Positions 1 through 6,766 of a DNA stretch of 7,162 nt are shown here, one piece after another. The position numbers were made by a program, and so were the translations under genes. The first letter of the stretch is position 1. Each line of letters begins with the position of its first letter. The notes beneath the pieces were generated by a model, which did not search any database, was not told where the DNA came from, and was given only the letters and a program-made list of their open reading frames with translations. The DNA lies in contig JAURHL010000098.1 in the NCBI GenBank assembly GCA_030833305.1, forward strand, positions 1 through 7,162, read 5' to 3'. This stretch comes from Acidimicrobiales bacterium (GTDB taxonomy: Bacteria > Actinomycetota > Acidimicrobiia > Acidimicrobiales > Ilumatobacteraceae).

Positions 1-521
1 ACCGCCCACTCGAATCCAGTGGCAACCGCATTGAAGATCGACGCCTCTCCGGCCGTCAGCTCATCCGGGACACGATGCACCACCGTGTTGGGATGCAGGT
101 ACATGTGCTCGGCGTAGCCACCCCATAGCCCGGGGGCTTCGGTCGTGGGAATGAATCCGTGGGAGAAGGGGCGAACTGGCCAGCCCGTACACGAGACGTA
201 GCGGCCGTTCAGGCAAAGATCGCAACGTCCGCACGGGATGTTGGGTTCGACAGCCACCCGGTCTCCGACAGCCAGTCCTTGGCCGGCCAATCCTTCGGAC
301 AGCCGCTCGATCACTCCGATGATCTCGTGACCGGGAATGAGAGGTCGATCACCCCACATCGAGCCGGTGAAGTGCCCGGAGAACTGCTCGGCGTCTGTTC
401 CGCACAATCCGCAGGACTCGACGGCCAGAAGGGCCCACTGATCGTGGGCTGGTGAATGTCGAATGTCTTGGTACTCGAGTCGTCCCGGTCCGACGAGCAC
501 AGCGGCGCGGGACGTAGTCAT
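1..521 (-). CDS. Zinc-dependent alcohol dehydrogenase (MDR family), N-terminal part, 3' end beyond window
   Basis: This is a medium-chain dehydrogenase/reductase, predicted to oxidise an alcohol or reduce an aldehyde/ketone with NAD(P) in the cytoplasm. About 173 residues of the GroES-like catalytic domain are visible, read on the minus strand from an ATG at 521. CGLCGTD (residues 37-43) and PGHE (63-66) carry the catalytic-zinc ligands. Four cysteines at 97, 100, 103 and 111 form the structural-zinc lobe typical of true zinc alcohol dehydrogenases. GDRVAVEP (86-93) is the usual strand before that lobe. The Rossmann cofactor-binding half lies outside the window, so NAD versus NADP preference cannot be judged. 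The start is one base after the TGA of the upstream amidohydrolase (TGA-C-ATG), which implies cotranscription and probably coupled translation; the ribosome binding site is weak. The family call is firm and the substrate is unknown. A role late in the pathway, on an alcohol or aldehyde intermediate, is inferred from position only. Confidence 0.93.
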   Translation of the reverse strand, partial: MTTSRAAVLVGPGRLEYQDIRHSPAHDQWALLAVESCGLCGTDAEQFSGHFTGSMWGDRPLIPGHEIIGVIERLSEGLAGQGLAVGDRVAVEPNIPCGRCDLCLNGRYVSCTGWPVRPFSHGFIPTTEAPGLWGGYAEHMYLHPNTVVHRVPDELTAGEASIFNAVATGFEWA

Positions 522-522
522 G

Positions 523-1776
523 TCAAAAGCTCGAAGGGTCGTCGATGACCGACTGCGGGACGTCGAGGTCGTAGAGCTCGGCAGCATTGCGCCATGTGAC
601 GCGTTCGATCACATCGGGCGGGAGATGTCCGATCTCCTGGTGGACGATGCGCTGAGTGTTGGGCCAGGTCGAGTCGCAGTGCGGATAGTCGGACTCGAGC
701 AACACGTTCTCGACACCGATCCGATCGAGCTGCACGAACGCCGAGGGATCCTCTACTGCACAGAACCAGAAGTTTCTTTTCAGAACTTCGGCCGGAGTCA
801 GTTCGCCCTTCCACGTCCCGTACATCGAGTGGTACGACAGCATGTGATCGAGTCGGTCCATCAATCCGGCGACCCATCCGATTCCGCCTTCCGACAGGCA
901 GATCTTGAGGTCGGGATACTTGACGGGATACATCGAATACAGCCAGTCGACTGCGGCATGCATGGCATAGGCGAAGAACAGAACGCCAACGACATCGGGG
1001 GGTGCATCGTCGCACGTCGCCGGCGACTGACCCGACGACCCGATGTGCAGATTGATGACCGTGCCGGTCTCGGCACAAGCTGCGATGAATGGATCCCAAT
1101 GCCCCGAATGGATCGACGGCAATCCGAGCTTGTCGGGGGCCTCCGAGAAGGTGATCGCCTTGAACCCTCGCTCGGCGTTCCGTCGGACCAGGTCGGCCGC
1201 GACGTGAGGATCGGCCAACCACGGAATCTGACACGGAATCATGCGTCCGGGATGCCTCCCGGCCCATTCGTCGAGATGCCAATCGTTCCAGGCATCGACT
1301 GCCGCCCGAGCCAGTTCCGGGTCGACGCCGAGCTGGAGGCGTTGACCGGCGAACCCCGGAAGGAACGAGGGAAAGTTGACCGACGCATACACACCGTTGA
1401 GGTTCATGTCAGCGATGCGCGCATCGATGTCCCACGCCCCGCGTCGCATCTCGGAGAAGCGGGCCGGTTCGAACGAGTACTCCTCGACCGGCCGTCCGAC
1501 GACTGCGTTGAAACCGACGTTCGGGATCTCGCGTCCGTCGTACATCCAGATTTCATGGCCATCCTTCTCGACCACGCGAGGAACGCGATCGCCGAACTTC
1601 GACGCAATCCGGCCCTCAAACGTATGGGGGGGCTCCACGATGTGGTCATCGGCCGAGATGACCAAGTAGCGACGTTCGGCCCGTTCGGGTTCGGGAAGGA
1701 AGGTGACCTTCTTGGCTTCGCCTGTCGAGGCCTTCGTAAATGCCAGATCGGACTGCAGTTCTTCAAGACTCTTCAT
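523..1776 (-). CDS. Amidohydrolase-2 family metal-dependent hydrolase/decarboxylase (copy 2)
   Basis: This 417-residue cytoplasmic protein belongs to the TIM-barrel amidohydrolase-2 (ACMSD-like) family, whose members hydrolyse C-N or C-O bonds or decarboxylate aromatic acids. Visible family marks are SADDHIVEPP (41-50, giving Asp43-x-His45), KLGLPSIH (216-223), ETGTVINLHIGSSG (236-249, His244 as likely metal ligand), LSEGGIGWV (294-302) and SDYPHCDSTWP (362-372, Asp363 as likely metal ligand). His-x-His of classical members is replaced by Asp-x-His, and the catalytic His of ACMSD (in an HGG-type motif) appears as Glu296. Compared with its paralogue at 3937-5160 it has about 31 extra residues before the barrel, predicted polar and charged, with no signal peptide. 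The ATG at 1776 is supported by AAGGAG ending five bases upstream, embedded in the aldolase stop codon (TAAGGAG). It is followed one base later by the alcohol dehydrogenase. The fold is sure; whether it hydrolyses or decarboxylates is not. Confidence 0.92.
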   Translation of the reverse strand: MKSLEELQSDLAFTKASTGEAKKVTFLPEPERAERRYLVISADDHIVEPPHTFEGRIASKFGDRVPRVVEKDGHEIWMYDGREIPNVGFNAVVGRPVEEYSFEPARFSEMRRGAWDIDARIADMNLNGVYASVNFPSFLPGFAGQRLQLGVDPELARAAVDAWNDWHLDEWAGRHPGRMIPCQIPWLADPHVAADLVRRNAERGFKAITFSEAPDKLGLPSIHSGHWDPFIAACAETGTVINLHIGSSGQSPATCDDAPPDVVGVLFFAYAMHAAVDWLYSMYPVKYPDLKICLSEGGIGWVAGLMDRLDHMLSYHSMYGTWKGELTPAEVLKRNFWFCAVEDPSAFVQLDRIGVENVLLESDYPHCDSTWPNTQRIVHQEIGHLPPDVIERVTWRNAAELYDLDVPQSVIDDPSSF

Positions 1777-1781
1777 GACTG

Positions 1782-1787
1782 CTCCTT
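1782..1787 (-). promoter_or_regulatory. Ribosome binding site of amidohydrolase copy 2
   Basis: On the minus strand the aldolase stop codon TAA runs directly into GGAG, giving AAGGAG five bases before the ATG at 1776. The stop and the ribosome binding site overlap, which fits reinitiation by ribosomes finishing the aldolase and fixes the start of the 417-residue form, including its N-terminal extension. Confidence 0.75.
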
Positions 1788-2580
1788 ACGTCAGAACTTC
1801 GGGCTCATCGCGGACGAGTTGACGAACCAATCCACTCCAGTACACGTCGGCGCCCCGCTCGAGAAGTGACGTCTTCATTCCAGCAACAAGATGAGGATTT
1901 AGGCCTTCGAGTTCGACTCGAATCTTCATCAAGTCGATCGTGGTACGCGCGACTCTTTCGAGAGAAGCGGACAAGTAGGTGGCGCGCTCGACCGTGTCGG
2001 CGATGACGATAACCCCATGGCTCTTCAAGATCACAATGTTGGCCGGACCGATTCTTTCCGCCAGATCTCTCCCCAGGTCGGCAGTGTCGACTTCACCGGT
2101 GTATTCGTCGACGAGAGCAATGTCGCCTGAATACATCGAGGCGGTCTGGTGCACAATTCGCGGCAATTCGCCCATGCACGCCAAAAGGCTCGTGTAGTAG
2201 GGGTGGTTGTGAACGACCACCCGCGCATCGGGTCGCACGCGATGAAGTTCGGTGTGGATGTGGAATGCGGGTGTGACGTCCCATCTTCCGCTGAGTAGAC
2301 GACCGTCCTCGTCGACTTCGCAGATATCGCTCGCCGTGAGTTCGCGCCACCAGAGTCCCCACGGATTGATCAGCATCGAGTTCGTGCCCGGACGCTGCCA
2401 GGTGATGTGCCCGGCGAGGTTCTCGGCGAAACCTTCTCGGGCCAACCAGCGAAACGAAATGGCGAGGGCCTGAGCGTTGGTCAGATCGAGCCCGATACCC
2501 GGTGTGATCGAGGGTGACCAGGTCGCGTACCCACCTTCACGCGGTGCATCTGGTGAGTGAACCTTCGTTTCCGCCACCAT
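1786..2580 (-). CDS. Class II aldolase/adducin-domain protein
   Basis: This 264-residue cytoplasmic protein has the class II aldolase/adducin fold, a zinc-dependent family including fuculose- and rhamnulose-phosphate aldolases, epimerases and non-catalytic adducin-like proteins. RPDARVVVHNHPYY (116-129) supplies zinc ligands His124 and His126, and LKSHGVIV (185-192) supplies the third, His188. The residue aligned by hand with catalytic Glu73 of E. coli FucA is Ala105 (in TPAFHIH), so a standard retro-aldol mechanism is doubtful; this resembles the adducin-like subgroup. GHITWQ (57-62) and INPWG (71-75) match the family's N-terminal substrate-phosphate region only loosely. The ATG at 2580 was chosen over a longer reading frame reaching 2766, because the longer form overlaps the CoA-transferase end and is low-complexity and arginine-rich there; a G-rich stretch (GGGGGGACGAG) lies just upstream. 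It is separated from the CoA-transferase by 85 nt, the largest gap here, and from the next amidohydrolase by 9 nt. The reaction is unknown. Confidence 0.9.
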   Translation of the reverse strand: MVAETKVHSPDAPREGGYATWSPSITPGIGLDLTNAQALAISFRWLAREGFAENLAGHITWQRPGTNSMLINPWGLWWRELTASDICEVDEDGRLLSGRWDVTPAFHIHTELHRVRPDARVVVHNHPYYTSLLACMGELPRIVHQTASMYSGDIALVDEYTGEVDTADLGRDLAERIGPANIVILKSHGVIVIADTVERATYLSASLERVARTTIDLMKIRVELEGLNPHLVAGMKTSLLERGADVYWSGLVRQLVRDEPEVLT

Positions 2581-2645
2581 GACTCGTCCCCCCGAACGGC
2601 TCGGTCGTCGACGGCGTTCATGAGAAACCCGTCCTCCGCCATCAT
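2481..2645 (-). other. Possible short leader ORF, or displaced N-terminus of the aldolase
   Basis: In the gap between the CoA-transferase and the aldolase, tandem ATG codons at 2645 and 2642 follow an AAAGGA seven bases upstream. They open a 54-codon frame that ends in TGA at 2483-2481, out of frame with the aldolase. The first 22 or so codons, up to the aldolase ATG at 2580, have strongly G/C third positions and an ordinary composition (begins MMAEDGFLMNAVDD). Past that point the frame is arginine/histidine-rich and looks like a shadow. It could be a translated leader coupling into the aldolase, the true aldolase N-terminus separated by a +1 frameshift or sequencing error, or chance. I do not recognise the peptide. 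Confidence 0.3.
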
Positions 2646-2665
2646 GGCCTAATCCTTTAGAAGAT

Positions 2666-3940
2666 TCAAGACATTCGTGGTATTGCCCCGGCGTCCTCCA
2701 ACGCTCTGACCTGCTCCTGGTCGTAACCCAAGAATTCGGCCAAGATCCGACCGGTGTCCTGCCCATGCCGGGGTGCCCGACGTGGTTCGGGCAACCTGTC
2801 CCCGTCGAGCCTGACCGGTACTTCGAGCTGGTCGGCGCCGAGATCGGCCGCTGGCAACCAGGTGAACCGAGACCTGAATTGAGGATCGCTCGACAATCGA
2901 TCGTGCGAGTTGGCCGGGACGATGGGCACGTTGTGGCGTTCGGACACTTCCAGCCACTCGCTCGTCGTTCGCGACGCGAAGAGGAGGCGGAGTTCGGCCT
3001 TCAGTTCTCGGTTCCCGACCGCATGATCGCCGAGTTCGGCCCCGGGCCACCGCTCGAACAGATCGACGCGTCCCACCGCTTCGCAGAAGTTGCGCCAGAA
3101 CTTGCGTTCACTCGCCATGAAGAGCACATGTCCGTCGGCCGTCTCGTAAAACTGATAACGGACTGCACCCCGCAAACCGGCGAGTCCTGGAGCACGCCGT
3201 CGACCTTCGTCGGCGGCCACTCCCGACACTTCGTCGGATGGGCGCCGGTATGCCTGCTCGGTCTCGATGCGGTACCAGTCGAAATAGGCAGCCGCATCGG
3301 ATTGCGAAATCTCGATGAAAGCTGGTGAGCCGGAAGTTCGGGCTCGCAGCACCGCACCCAGCACCGTCGTCACCGCCAGAACTGGCCCGAAGGTCATGCC
3401 AACGTTCACCTGATCGGGTATTTCGAGAGAGCCGTCATCCTCCATGTCAGGACGAACGACGCCACACCAGGCGTCGAAACCAACACCGTGGCTGGGAAAC
3501 CTCTCGTACGGGCTTCCGGTCCCGAATCCGGAGATCGAACACACGACGATCCTGGGATTGAGTTTGACTAGACGTTCGAAAGTTAGACCCTTCTTCTCCA
3601 GGAATCGAGGTCGCATACCTTCGATCACCACATCGGCCCGGCGCACGAGATCTTCGAACACCAAGATCGCCTCGGGGGTCGAGAGATCGAGTGCCATCGA
3701 CTCCTTCGAACGATTCACGTGCAGATGGAAGAGCGAGTTCGACTCCACCTCACCATCCGTCCGTTGCTCGTGGACGATCGGCCACGTGACTCTGCGAATG
3801 TCGTCACCACCGAGCGACTCGACCTTGATCACGCGCGCTCCGAAATCGGCCAACAAGCCGCCGGCCAGTCCCGGGCCGAGAATCGAACAATCCAGTACGA
3901 GTAGCCCGTCGAGCAGCTGATTAGAGGCGGCAGGCCTCAT
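2666..3940 (-). CDS. Family III CoA-transferase (CaiB/BaiF type)
   Basis: This 424-residue protein belongs to the family III CoA-transferases, which move CoA between organic acids through a mixed anhydride on an aspartate; the family also includes alpha-methylacyl-CoA racemases. The N-terminal pattern is characteristic: LLADFGARVIKVE (29-41), then VNRSKESMALDL (75-86), IVVCSISGFG (131-140) and SHGVGFDAWCG (150-160). Asp156 in the last motif aligns with the catalytic Asp169 of formyl-CoA transferase (Frc). At 424 residues it is slightly longer than the usual 380 to 410. The ATG at 3940 overlaps the preceding amidohydrolase stop as ATGA, so translation is probably coupled. An in-frame upstream start at 4012 would overlap that gene by some 75 bases and is rejected. 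In this context it probably attaches CoA to a pathway acid from an acyl-CoA donor or removes it at the end; racemase activity is possible. Family is sure, substrate unknown. Confidence 0.94.
   Translation of the reverse strand: MRPAASNQLLDGLLVLDCSILGPGLAGGLLADFGARVIKVESLGGDDIRRVTWPIVHEQRTDGEVESNSLFHLHVNRSKESMALDLSTPEAILVFEDLVRRADVVIEGMRPRFLEKKGLTFERLVKLNPRIVVCSISGFGTGSPYERFPSHGVGFDAWCGVVRPDMEDDGSLEIPDQVNVGMTFGPVLAVTTVLGAVLRARTSGSPAFIEISQSDAAAYFDWYRIETEQAYRRPSDEVSGVAADEGRRRAPGLAGLRGAVRYQFYETADGHVLFMASERKFWRNFCEAVGRVDLFERWPGAELGDHAVGNRELKAELRLLFASRTTSEWLEVSERHNVPIVPANSHDRLSSDPQFRSRFTWLPAADLGADQLEVPVRLDGDRLPEPRRAPRHGQDTGRILAEFLGYDQEQVRALEDAGAIPRMS
3937..3940 (-). promoter_or_regulatory. ATGA start-stop overlap, amidohydrolase copy 1 / CoA-transferase
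   Basis: The minus strand reads ATGA, with the CoA-transferase ATG (3940-3938) overlapping the amidohydrolase TGA (3939-3937). This is the classical arrangement for termination-reinitiation coupling and fixes the CoA-transferase start. Confidence 0.85.
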
Positions 3941-5160
3941 CGAGAGCCCGCCCACAACCCCTCGTCGCTCAGCCCGAGCATCCGAATCGCATTGCCCCGC
4001 AACAGCTTCCATTTCAGATCTGGGCTCAAAAACGACGTTTGCTCGTCGAAGATCTTTCGGCTGTGCGGCCAGGTCGAGTCGGTGTGCGGGTAGTCGGTTT
4101 CGAAGGTGACGGTGTCCACGCCGATCTTGTCGAGATTCTCGACTCCGTGCGGATCACGGAAGAAGCAGCCGAAGATGTTCGACTTCCAGAAGCGGGACGG
4201 TGGCTCGGTGATGGTGTCGGCCACTCCTCCCCACGCCCGATGCTGCTCCCACACGTCGTCGGCTCGTTCGAGGATGTAAGGAACCCAGCCGATCTGTCCT
4301 TCGCTATACGCGATCTTCAGGGATGGGAAGCGTACGAGCACCCCCGAGAACATGAAGTCGGTGACCGAACTCATCGCGTTGCCGAAACTGAGGGTCGCTG
4401 CGACAGCCGGCGGGGCATCAGCCGATGTCGAGGGCATCTGGCTCGACGATCCGATGTGCATGCACACAACGGTTCCCGTTTCTTCACAGGCCTGGAAGAA
4501 CGGATCCCAGTAGCCGGTGTGGATCGACGGCAGTCCGAGCTTCGCCGGGATCTCGCTGTAGGCCACGGCATGGCAACCTGCAGCAGCGTTACGCCGAACC
4601 ACACCGGCGGCGAGTTCGGCGTCCCAGAGAGGCACGATCCCGAGAGGAACCAGCCGTCCGGCCGCACTTCCGCACCACTCCTCGATCATCCAGCGGTTGT
4701 ACGCCTCGACGCAGGCGAGAGCGAGGTCCTTGTCCTTCGCCTCGGCGAACGTCTGACCGCAGAATCTTGGAAAGGTCGGAAAACACAACGACGTTTGCAC
4801 ACCGTCGGCATCCATGTCGGCCAAGCGCTCGACCGGATCGAAACAACCGGGCCTCATCTCGTCGTAGGTGATCGGTGACAGTGTCATGTCGTCACGATCG
4901 AAGCCGACGGCTGCGATATGGCGCTTGAGTGGGAAGACCAAGTCTTCGTAGAGCCAGACATCGCACTCGGGCCCGTCTCCGGACCAGTCGATCTCGTAGG
5001 TGGTGCCCCCGCGGTAGACCATTCCCCCCATGCGGCGTCGCTCCACCCGGGGGTGTACTCCTTCTCTCTTCGCCGGTTCAGGGAGCCAGGTTTCGAACAG
5101 ATGCGCCGGCTCGATCACGTGATCGTCGACGGAGATGATCATGTCATCGAGTTGGCTCAT
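3937..5160 (-). CDS. Amidohydrolase-2 family metal-dependent hydrolase/decarboxylase (copy 1)
   Basis: This 407-residue TIM-barrel amidohydrolase is a paralogue of the protein at 523-1776. Matching landmarks are SVDDHVIEP (10-18, Asp12-x-His14), KLGLPSIHTGYWDPF (207-221), ETGTVVCMHIGSSS (227-240, His235), LKIAYSEGQIGWVP (281-294, Glu287) and TDYPHTDSTWP (355-365, Asp356). The likely metal ligands are Asp12, His14, His235 and Asp356. Glu287 stands where ACMSD-type enzymes carry the catalytic His. The start was set at the ATG at 5160 because AGGAGG lies nine bases upstream; a longer form from a TTG at 5184 would begin inside the preceding gene. It has no N-terminal extension, unlike copy 2. The gene overlaps the CoA-transferase by four bases (ATGA) and follows the acyl-CoA synthetase by 13, so it is embedded in the operon. 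The reaction is likely hydrolysis or decarboxylation of a cyclic or aromatic acid; the substrate is not deducible. Confidence 0.93.
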   Translation of the reverse strand: MSQLDDMIISVDDHVIEPAHLFETWLPEPAKREGVHPRVERRRMGGMVYRGGTTYEIDWSGDGPECDVWLYEDLVFPLKRHIAAVGFDRDDMTLSPITYDEMRPGCFDPVERLADMDADGVQTSLCFPTFPRFCGQTFAEAKDKDLALACVEAYNRWMIEEWCGSAAGRLVPLGIVPLWDAELAAGVVRRNAAAGCHAVAYSEIPAKLGLPSIHTGYWDPFFQACEETGTVVCMHIGSSSQMPSTSADAPPAVAATLSFGNAMSSVTDFMFSGVLVRFPSLKIAYSEGQIGWVPYILERADDVWEQHRAWGGVADTITEPPSRFWKSNIFGCFFRDPHGVENLDKIGVDTVTFETDYPHTDSTWPHSRKIFDEQTSFLSPDLKWKLLRGNAIRMLGLSDEGLWAGSR

Positions 5161-5169
5161 GTCGTTCAA

Positions 5170-5175
5170 CCTCCT
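5170..5175 (-). promoter_or_regulatory. Ribosome binding site of amidohydrolase copy 1
   Basis: The minus strand reads TAGGAGG, so the TAG stop of the acyl-CoA synthetase overlaps a perfect AGGAGG, nine bases before the ATG at 5160. This is the strongest ribosome binding site in the window. It decides the start of the 407-residue form over the longer frame beginning at TTG 5184. Confidence 0.85.
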
Positions 5176-6766
5176 ACGTCGCAATTTGCTTGGCTGAGAA
5201 CATCTCGCGGAGAACTGGCTTTAAGACTTTTCCAGCTGCATTCAGTGGCAAGGCGTCGACGACTTCCACGTAACGAGGCGCCTTGTAATTGGCCATGTTG
5301 TCACGGCACCAAGCGATAATCTCCTCCGGGCTCGGCCCATCCGGACGAGTCACCACGAAGGCACAGCCGACTTCACCCATCCGCTCGTCGGGAACTCCGA
5401 TCACCGAGACCTGGGTGATCATCGGATGGGCGAGCATCAGGTTCTCGATCTCGGCCGGGTAGGCATTGAAGCCGCCGACGATGAACATGTCCTTTTTGCG
5501 ATCGGTGATCTTCAAGTAGCCCTTGTCGTCCATGATGCCGATGTCGCCAGTGTGCAGCCAGCCTTCGGCGTCGATCGCTTCCCGTGTGGCGGCTTCGTCT
5601 TCGTAATAACCCACCATCACGTTGTAACCCCGACACAAAATTTCACCAGGTTCGCCGACGGGAACCGACTTTCCGTCGTCATCGACCAGCTTGACCTCGA
5701 CATCGGGAATCGCACACCCCGACGTGTTGGCGACCAGCTCGTACGGGTCGCCCGGTCGACAGATGCTCACCATTCCGGTGGACTCGCTCAGGCCGTAGGC
5801 GGTCACGATGCTCTGGAACGACAGCTCGGAGGCCATTCGTCGGATCATCTCGACCGGGATGGTCGCCGCTCCCGTGACTGCCACTCGGAGAGAGGACAAA
5901 TCGAACTTGTCGCGTCCTTCGTAGGCGAGGATCGTCAGATACACGGTCGGGGCGCCCGGCAACACCGTGATTCGCTCACTCTCGATGAGCTGCATCACCT
6001 CCTGCACGTCGAAGGTGGGGAGCGGAACTATCGTGACACCCCGCAGAATCGAAGAGAGTACGCCGGCCTTATAGCCGAAGGTATGGAAGAGAGGGTTGAC
6101 GATGAGGTAGCGATCGCTCTCGACGAGTCCGACACACTCGGCCCACACGTCGAAGACTCGTATGTTCTGCGAATGCGACGTCATCACACCCTTCGGTCGA
6201 CCAGTGGTTCCGGAGGTGAAGAAGATGTCCGACACCGTGGTCGGTGCCACCGAATCGACCGCCGCCTCGTGATCCGAATCGGAAACGACTCGACCACTGT
6301 CGATGAACGATTCCCAGGTCAGATCGCCGTCGTCGGCTTCGCCGTCGAGTACGACGACCTGAATCCCGTCGAGAAGTCGCGGATTCGCTTCTCGAAGTTC
6401 AGCCAAGTAATCGCGCTCGAGGAAAGCGCGCGTGATGAAGAGGAGACTGGGTCGAACTCGCTCGATGATGTCTTGGGCTTCCAACGTCTTGAAACGAGTG
6501 TTGATCGGGACCATGACCCCGCCGACGCTCACGCAACCGAGCGCGGCAAAGATCCACCTCGGGCTGTTGGGAGCCCAAATAACGAAGCGATCGTCACATC
6601 GAAATCCGAGGTTCAGAGCCGACTTGCCCACCTCTCGAAGGTTGCTCTCCAGCTCTCCGTACGTCCACTCGTCTCCACGAAAGGCGAGAGCGGTCTTCGA
6701 CGAGTACTTCGCGCACTGATGCCGCAGCATGACACCGATCGTTTCGAACACGCCCCCTCCCGACAT
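5174..6766 (-). CDS. Acyl-CoA synthetase, FadD3-like (AMP-forming)
   Basis: This 530-residue ligase of the adenylate-forming (ANL) superfamily activates a carboxylic acid with ATP to an acyl-adenylate and then to the CoA thioester. Motifs are complete and in order: P-loop TSGTTGRPKG (184-193), NPLFHTFGYKAG (224-235), TGAATIP (298-304), YGLSE (324-328), GWLHTGD (402-408, with the ribose-binding Asp408), ITDRKKDMFIVGGFN (420-434, hinge region) and NAAGKV (509-514), where Lys513 is the adenylation lysine. No residue of the core machinery is missing. The stretches FFTSGTTGR, FHTFGYKAG and VTGAATIPV, and the overall length, recall FadD3, the HIP-CoA ligase of steroid C/D-ring catabolism in mycobacteria and rhodococci; this is from memory, not a search. 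The ATG at 6766 is the first plausible start; its ribosome binding site is weak. A 52-nt gap separates it from the upstream LLM gene. It probably commits the substrate to the pathway as a CoA ester. Confidence 0.95.
   Translation of the reverse strand: MSGGGVFETIGVMLRHQCAKYSSKTALAFRGDEWTYGELESNLREVGKSALNLGFRCDDRFVIWAPNSPRWIFAALGCVSVGGVMVPINTRFKTLEAQDIIERVRPSLLFITRAFLERDYLAELREANPRLLDGIQVVVLDGEADDGDLTWESFIDSGRVVSDSDHEAAVDSVAPTTVSDIFFTSGTTGRPKGVMTSHSQNIRVFDVWAECVGLVESDRYLIVNPLFHTFGYKAGVLSSILRGVTIVPLPTFDVQEVMQLIESERITVLPGAPTVYLTILAYEGRDKFDLSSLRVAVTGAATIPVEMIRRMASELSFQSIVTAYGLSESTGMVSICRPGDPYELVANTSGCAIPDVEVKLVDDDGKSVPVGEPGEILCRGYNVMVGYYEDEAATREAIDAEGWLHTGDIGIMDDKGYLKITDRKKDMFIVGGFNAYPAEIENLMLAHPMITQVSVIGVPDERMGEVGCAFVVTRPDGPSPEEIIAWCRDNMANYKAPRYVEVVDALPLNAAGKVLKPVLREMFSAKQIAT

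Noticed and set aside
463..1869. Plus-strand open frame of 468 codons
   Set aside because: It is antisense to amidohydrolase copy 2 and has no recognisable domain. It stays open because the real gene rarely uses codons whose complement is a stop.
2581..2766. Longer N-terminus for the aldolase, from 2766
   Set aside because: The extra 62 residues are Arg/Ser-rich, overlap the CoA-transferase 3' end by about 100 bases, and have no family similarity. The ATG at 2580 has a G-rich ribosome binding site.
3941..4012. Longer N-terminus for the CoA-transferase, from 4012
   Set aside because: It would overlap the amidohydrolase coding end, whereas the ATGA overlap at 3937-3940 gives a natural start immediately before the conserved N-terminal domain.
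4039..4878. Plus-strand open frame of 279 codons
   Set aside because: It is antisense to amidohydrolase copy 1. It resembles the plus-strand shadow of copy 2 (both include a VGVRVVG/VAVRIVG-like stretch) only because the two sense genes are paralogues.
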